From the NCBI GenBank assembly GCA_046086245.1, contig JBJSXB010000360.1:1-10872 (forward strand): a DNA stretch of 10,872 nt, read 5' to 3'. Every line of letters begins with the position of its first letter. Position 1 is the first letter of the stretch. Below the pieces are notes generated by a model, which had not been told where the DNA came from, did no database searches, and saw only the letters and a list, made by a program, of their open reading frames with translations. The stretch is from F1-20-MAGs016 sp046086245. GTDB lineage: Bacteria > Planctomycetota > Planctomycetia > Pirellulales > UBA1268. Position numbers and translations under genes: made by a program. Shown one piece after another: positions 7,799 to 10,872 of the stretch.

Positions 7799-7827
7799 TT
7801 GAGCCCCCCGGGGCCGCCCGGTACCTT
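7799..7827 (+). promoter_or_regulatory. Predicted sigma-70-type promoter of the lipoprotein gene
   Basis: TTGAGC (7799-7804) and TACCTT (7822-7827) are separated by exactly 17 bases, giving a start near 7834 and a leader of about 28 bases. The block GTACCTTCCCGCCCC (7821-7835) is identical to that in the AsmA-operon promoter. ACCTTC (7823-7828) can also pair with GAAGGT (7838-7843) around 9 bases, between promoter and ribosome site. Sequence prediction only. Confidence 0.45.
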
Positions 7828-7861
7828 CCCGCCCCTCGAAGGTTCCCCGGAGACCATCCGC

Positions 7862-8503
7862 ATGCACCGCCATCCGCGTTCCGCGGCCCCGCTGCTCGCC
7901 CTCGCGGCGTTCCTCCCCGTGGTCGCCGGTTGCTCGGCGCTGGGGACGCTGACGTACATCGTGATGCCCAAGGACGTGCCGGCGGAGTTCGCCGGGCTCA
8001 AGGGCATGCACGTGGTGGTGGTCTGCAAGCCGATCGTCGAACTCGAGTTCAGCGACGCCGGCAGCGCGCGTGAACTGGCCTCGTCCGTCGGCAATCTGGT
8101 CGAACGGCACGTGCGGCAAGCCCGCGTCATTCCCCAGGACGAGGTCGCCCGCTGGGTCGATGAAAACACCTGGGTCGATTACCGGGCGATCGGCAAGTCG
8201 CTCGACGCCGACATGGTGGTGGGAATCGACCTCGAGGAATTCCGTCTCCACGAGGGTTCGACGCTGTTCCGCGGCCGGGCGACGGTGAACGTGCGCGTCT
8301 ACGACATCGCCAAGGACAAACTGGTGTTCGAGAAGCGGCTCGACGATTTCGCCTTCCCGAGGGACGGCGCGATTCCGGCGACCGACCGGCCGGAGTCGCA
8401 GTTCCGCGGCATGTTCCTCCAACTGCTCGCCCAGCGGATCGCACGCTCCTTCTACGCCTACGACAGTCGCGAGCACTTCGCCGACGACAACCTGGTCTAC
8501 TGA
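7862..8503 (+). CDS. Conserved-looking lipoprotein of unknown function
   Basis: A 213-residue secreted lipoprotein. The N-terminus has basic residues (MHRHPR), a hydrophobic core (about 8-20) and a lipobox VAGC with the lipidated cysteine at 24. Ser25 follows, so outer-membrane sorting is plausible by the E. coli +2 rule. The start is ATG 7862, with GGAG at 7849-7852 and 9-base spacing; a longer open frame from 7757 would bury the signal peptide. The mature part reads like a small alpha/beta domain: a strand (MHVVVVCKP), a helical stretch (about 64-82), an RVIPQDEVARW segment, then YRAIGKSLDADMVVGIDLEEF and RGRATVNVRVYDI. The pattern of an early strand, then 'x-Gxx-xAD-xVVxI' and 'Gxaxvxvxv', recalls LpoB/CsgG-type periplasmic lipoproteins, but I cannot name a family. 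It diverges from tilS with 114 bases between the starts. No function is claimed. Confidence 0.85.
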   Translation: MHRHPRSAAPLLALAAFLPVVAGCSALGTLTYIVMPKDVPAEFAGLKGMHVVVVCKPIVELEFSDAGSARELASSVGNLVERHVRQARVIPQDEVARWVDENTWVDYRAIGKSLDADMVVGIDLEEFRLHEGSTLFRGRATVNVRVYDIAKDKLVFEKRLDDFAFPRDGAIPATDRPESQFRGMFLQLLAQRIARSFYAYDSREHFADDNLVY

Positions 8504-8552
8504 CACCTGGCCGACCGACCGGCGGGGCGGGACCGACCGCCATCACCGCTGC

Positions 8553-8587
8553 GGCCGACCTCGGCACCGGTGCCGGATCGATCGGCC
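8553..8587. terminator. Nested dyad symmetry between convergent genes, candidate terminator
   Basis: A perfect 14-base palindrome CGGCACCGGTGCCG (8562-8575) is nested inside the arms GGCCGA (8553-8558) and TCGGCC (8582-8587). It lies in the 93-base gap between the stop of the lipoprotein gene (8503) and the stop of the vWA gene (8597). The remainder of the gap contains short GACCGACC repeats and no gene. There is no T-tract. A protein-binding site is an alternative. Confidence 0.35.
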
Positions 8588-8596
8588 CACCGGCCG

Positions 8597-10600
8597 TCAC
8601 AGACGCTTGAGATCGCGCCGCGGCTTCGGTGGGGCGAGCATCCGCTTGGCGTCGTCCTGCGGCGCCGTCGGCGGCGGCGGATTCGCCGCATCCTGCATCT
8701 TCGGATCGTTGACGCCGGTGTGGGCCTCCTTCCACCGGTAGCCGAGCGGGATCCGCAATTCCTCCCCCGCCACCAGCGCCCAGGGGGTGCCGTCGTGCTC
8801 GACGACGACATGCTCGAGCGACTCCCGGGCCTGCCTGGCGAGTTTCTCTGTCTGCGAGCCCACGGTCACCTCGTCGCTCGGCTCCAACACCCAGGTATCG
8901 CTCGCCGGATCCTTGAATTTCATCCCCAGCTTCGCCTGGGCGAGCATCTGGTTGTAGGCGTCGGTCCGCACCTTGGCGGCGAGCACGCGGCCGACGGCGA
9001 GGTCGAACGCCGCCTGCCAGCGCCGCTCGGCGATCGCCGGCCGGTCGGCGAGGCCGGCGGAAAGGATGCCGTAGAGTGCATCGATCCGTGGCGCCGTCCG
9101 CGCGGCCGCCCGCTGAGCCTCGGTGAGCAGTTGGGCGAGGGCTCCGTCGTCCTCACGGGGAAACGCCATCCGGGGTGAGGTCAGCGGGTCCACCTCCGAC
9201 GATCGCGCCGCCTCGACGAGGGCTTTCTTGCCCTTGTTCTTCTCGATGTCCTGCTGCTGTTTGGCGGCGGCGCGGTAATCGGGCTGGTACGCGACCATCG
9301 CCTCGGGGTCGAAAAAGTACCGCAGCCGTGCCTGCATCGGCGGTGTCATCGGCGCGGTCACGCGGCCGCGCTCGCCGCTGTTGGCGTGCACGCGGTAATA
9401 GATCCCGCCGGTGTCGGCGCACAGTTTCGACAGCCGAAACGGGCCGAACCCCGAGTCGATCGCCTCGTCGGCGAGGGTCTCGGAGCGGATGTGCACCACC
9501 TCGGGAAAGAGCGTCTCGGGCCCCTGCTCGATCACCGCCCACTGGTCACCCTGATCGTAGGTCGGATCGAACTCGACGTACTTCATCCGCACCTCGCGGA
9601 TGCCGAACGGCGCCGGCACACCGACCACGTACACGGGGATGCCGAGCGTGACGCAGGTTTTGGTCGCCTGATCGGCGAATTCGGGGTCGTTGCCCACCTC
9701 GTCGGTGAACACGACGATCATCACGTTTCGTCGCGGGGCCGACGTGCGGAAGATCCGCGCCGCATCGGCGGCGGCAGCGATCGCGTGGAAGGTCATCTCC
9801 ACGCCGGAGTCGTCGACCGGCACGGCGTCGATCGCGGCGATCACCTCCGCCACCTCGTCGGACGCCTTCGGGGTGACCACCGTCACGTCCTTGCCGAAGG
9901 CGAGGACGAGGTTCGAGAGCTTGGGCCGGTGTCGCGGCGATCGGTTGGCGCCCAGTTCGTCGAACACGCGATCCAGCCGGGCGGCGATCTCCTTTCGCTG
10001 GGCTGAAAGACTGATCGAACGGTCGAACACCCAGCACACCACCGTGGGGCGCTGATCGAGCGAGGCGGCGATCTCCGCGGTGAGCCGGTCGACGGCGCCG
10101 CTGGCTCCGGTGGTGGCCACGCCGGTCGCCCCACGGACCACCACGCGCTGGTCGATCGCCGTGGCGGTCGGCAGCGCGTCGAGCGGTTGCAACTGCACTT
10201 CCCCGAGCGGATCGGCATCCGTCACCGGGGTCACCGACACCTCGGCGAGCACCGGCGCGAGCGACTGCACGACCCCTTCGGTGCGGTCGGTCCCCGCGCC
10301 GGCGGCCTCCGGCGGATCCTCGGCGACCACCATCTCCTGCGGATCGAGGGGAACATCCTCGTCGACCGTGGCCGGGGTCTCGATCACGGTCGCCACCCGC
10401 TCCCGCGCGGGCGGTTCGACGACCACCAACCCGAGCGCGAGCAGGACGATGACGTGAACCAGCAGGCTCGCCAGCAGCGAGGGAACGTCGGCGGTGCCCA
10501 TCGACCACAGGCCGATCGCCCCGGCGTGCCCGAAGGACGCCCCGGACGATTCCGCGGCGGAACGGACGGCCGGCGGGGGGCGGAGAGAGTCGGTGGACAC
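8597..10600 (-). CDS. Membrane-anchored von Willebrand factor A domain protein
   Basis: A 667-residue protein. It has a short N-terminal segment, one membrane helix (about 40-61), and a Pro/Glu/Val-rich linker (62-170). A vWA domain (about 184-335) follows, with an intact metal-binding MIDAS: D193-x-S195-x-S197 (FDRSIS), Thr270 in GVEMTFHA and Asp300 in VVFTDEVGND. After it come a CADTGGIYYRV segment (394-404), a long alpha-rich region (about 440-600) with a KQQQDIEKNKGKK stretch, a conserved-looking ALVAGEELRIPLGYRW (608-623), and a Pro-rich basic tail ending in PRRDLKRL. vWA domains bind protein partners through the metal; the likely topology is an anchored extracytoplasmic domain. The start is GTG 10600, with AAGGTGA about 8 bases upstream. 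Such proteins are abundant in planctomycetes, but the partner and role are unknown. It diverges from the signal-peptide gene at 10771. Confidence 0.86.
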   Translation of the reverse strand: MSTDSLRPPPAVRSAAESSGASFGHAGAIGLWSMGTADVPSLLASLLVHVIVLLALGLVVVEPPARERVATVIETPATVDEDVPLDPQEMVVAEDPPEAAGAGTDRTEGVVQSLAPVLAEVSVTPVTDADPLGEVQLQPLDALPTATAIDQRVVVRGATGVATTGASGAVDRLTAEIAASLDQRPTVVCWVFDRSISLSAQRKEIAARLDRVFDELGANRSPRHRPKLSNLVLAFGKDVTVVTPKASDEVAEVIAAIDAVPVDDSGVEMTFHAIAAAADAARIFRTSAPRRNVMIVVFTDEVGNDPEFADQATKTCVTLGIPVYVVGVPAPFGIREVRMKYVEFDPTYDQGDQWAVIEQGPETLFPEVVHIRSETLADEAIDSGFGPFRLSKLCADTGGIYYRVHANSGERGRVTAPMTPPMQARLRYFFDPEAMVAYQPDYRAAAKQQQDIEKNKGKKALVEAARSSEVDPLTSPRMAFPREDDGALAQLLTEAQRAAARTAPRIDALYGILSAGLADRPAIAERRWQAAFDLAVGRVLAAKVRTDAYNQMLAQAKLGMKFKDPASDTWVLEPSDEVTVGSQTEKLARQARESLEHVVVEHDGTPWALVAGEELRIPLGYRWKEAHTGVNDPKMQDAANPPPPTAPQDDAKRMLAPPKPRRDLKRL

Positions 10601-10621
10601 GGTCGGTCACCTTTCTCTGGA

Positions 10622-10650
10622 ATGATAGTCTTCGGACCGGCGGCTTGCAC
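10622..10650 (-). promoter_or_regulatory. Possible promoter of the vWA gene
   Basis: On the minus strand TATCAT (10627-10622) matches the -10 consensus at five of six positions. At 17-base spacing the -35 position reads GTGCAA, a weak match (three of six). It would give a short leader of about 15 bases that still includes the AAGGTGA ribosome site. Confidence 0.35.
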
Positions 10651-10770
10651 GATCGCGCGTGCCATCCGACATTGAACGCGACCCGACCCGTTGACTCCGA
10701 TCCGACGAGGACGCAGACAGTGAGGCGCGGGACGATGCGAGCCAGTTCGATCATTTCCCAGAGGTTCGCC

Positions 10771-10872
10771 ATGGATCGGTCGCGATCGCCGGGTTGTCTT
10801 CCTCGAATCGGCCTCGCCTTCGCGGCGGTGCTCGCGAGCAGCGGCGCGGCGGTGGGGCAGGTACCGGCCGCG
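10771..10872 (+). CDS. Secreted protein, N-terminal 34 residues (continues beyond right edge)
   Basis: The frame is open from ATG 10771 to the window end. The translation starts MDRSRSPG and continues into a hydrophobic core, IGLAFAAVLASSGAAVG, followed by QVPAA. This is the layout of a Sec signal peptide with likely cleavage after AAVG or nearby. AGAGG lies 6 bases before the ATG and supports this start; an in-frame ATG at 10735 would add 12 residues and has a poorer ribosome site. A TTGACT hexamer at 10691-10696 could be a -35 element, but no good -10 follows. The gene is divergent from the vWA gene. The mature protein is not in the window, so no function can be given. Confidence 0.6.
   Translation, partial: MDRSRSPGCLPRIGLAFAAVLASSGAAVGQVPAA

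Noticed and set aside
6015..7799. Minus-strand 594-codon open frame over the MFS end and tilS
   Set aside because: It is arginine- and proline-rich without domain signatures, and overlaps two genes with clear motifs in other frames.
7748..8506. N-terminal extension of tilS across the lipoprotein gene
   Set aside because: It is antisense to a gene with a signal peptide and lipobox. TilS proteins begin shortly before the SGGxDS loop.
1..10872. RNA genes, CRISPR arrays, insertion sequences or phage genes
   Set aside because: I saw no cloverleaf-like segments, regularly spaced direct repeats, transposase motifs or terminal inverted repeats in reading the window.

Overview
This is a high-GC window in which every complete gene ends in TGA and two or three genes start with GTG. 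It looks like a Planctomycetota chromosome. That assignment is inference. It rests on the von Willebrand protein with its short N-terminal anchor, the planctomycete-like look of the transporter and AsmA-like protein, and an envelope and lysine/DAP gene set without phage or transposon genes. The content is ordinary chromosomal: about six complete genes and two partial ones, with no RNA genes, CRISPR arrays or insertion sequences.

Left block, minus strand (about 1-4746). From upstream to downstream the genes are a 1048-residue AsmA-like membrane-anchored protein, dapF (diaminopimelate epimerase), and the N-terminal part of a DUF374-type lysophospholipid acyltransferase that runs off the left edge. 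The gaps are 91 and 33 bases, so the three probably form one operon. They fit an envelope theme: lipid handling, the peptidoglycan precursor meso-DAP, and acyl transfer to a lipid.

Middle block. From a divergent region of about 300 bases (4647-4943), an MFS transporter reads rightward (4944-6644). It meets tilS (tRNA-Ile lysidine synthetase, minus) tail to tail, with 26 bases between the stops and a hairpin across them. tilS diverges from a small lipoprotein gene of unknown function (7862-8503).

Right block. The lipoprotein gene converges on a long minus-strand gene for a membrane-anchored vWA-domain protein (8597-10600), with nested dyad symmetry in the gap. At the right edge a new plus-strand gene begins with a signal peptide and is cut off.

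The most interesting signals are: (1) a regular internal repeat of about 115-120 residues in the AsmA-like protein; (2) an identical 15-base block at the same place, over the -10 region, in the predicted promoters of the AsmA-like and lipoprotein genes; (3) a soluble charged insert of about 100 residues before the last membrane helix of the MFS transporter; and (4) the uncharacterised lipoprotein and vWA protein. I found no convincing new multi-gene system.
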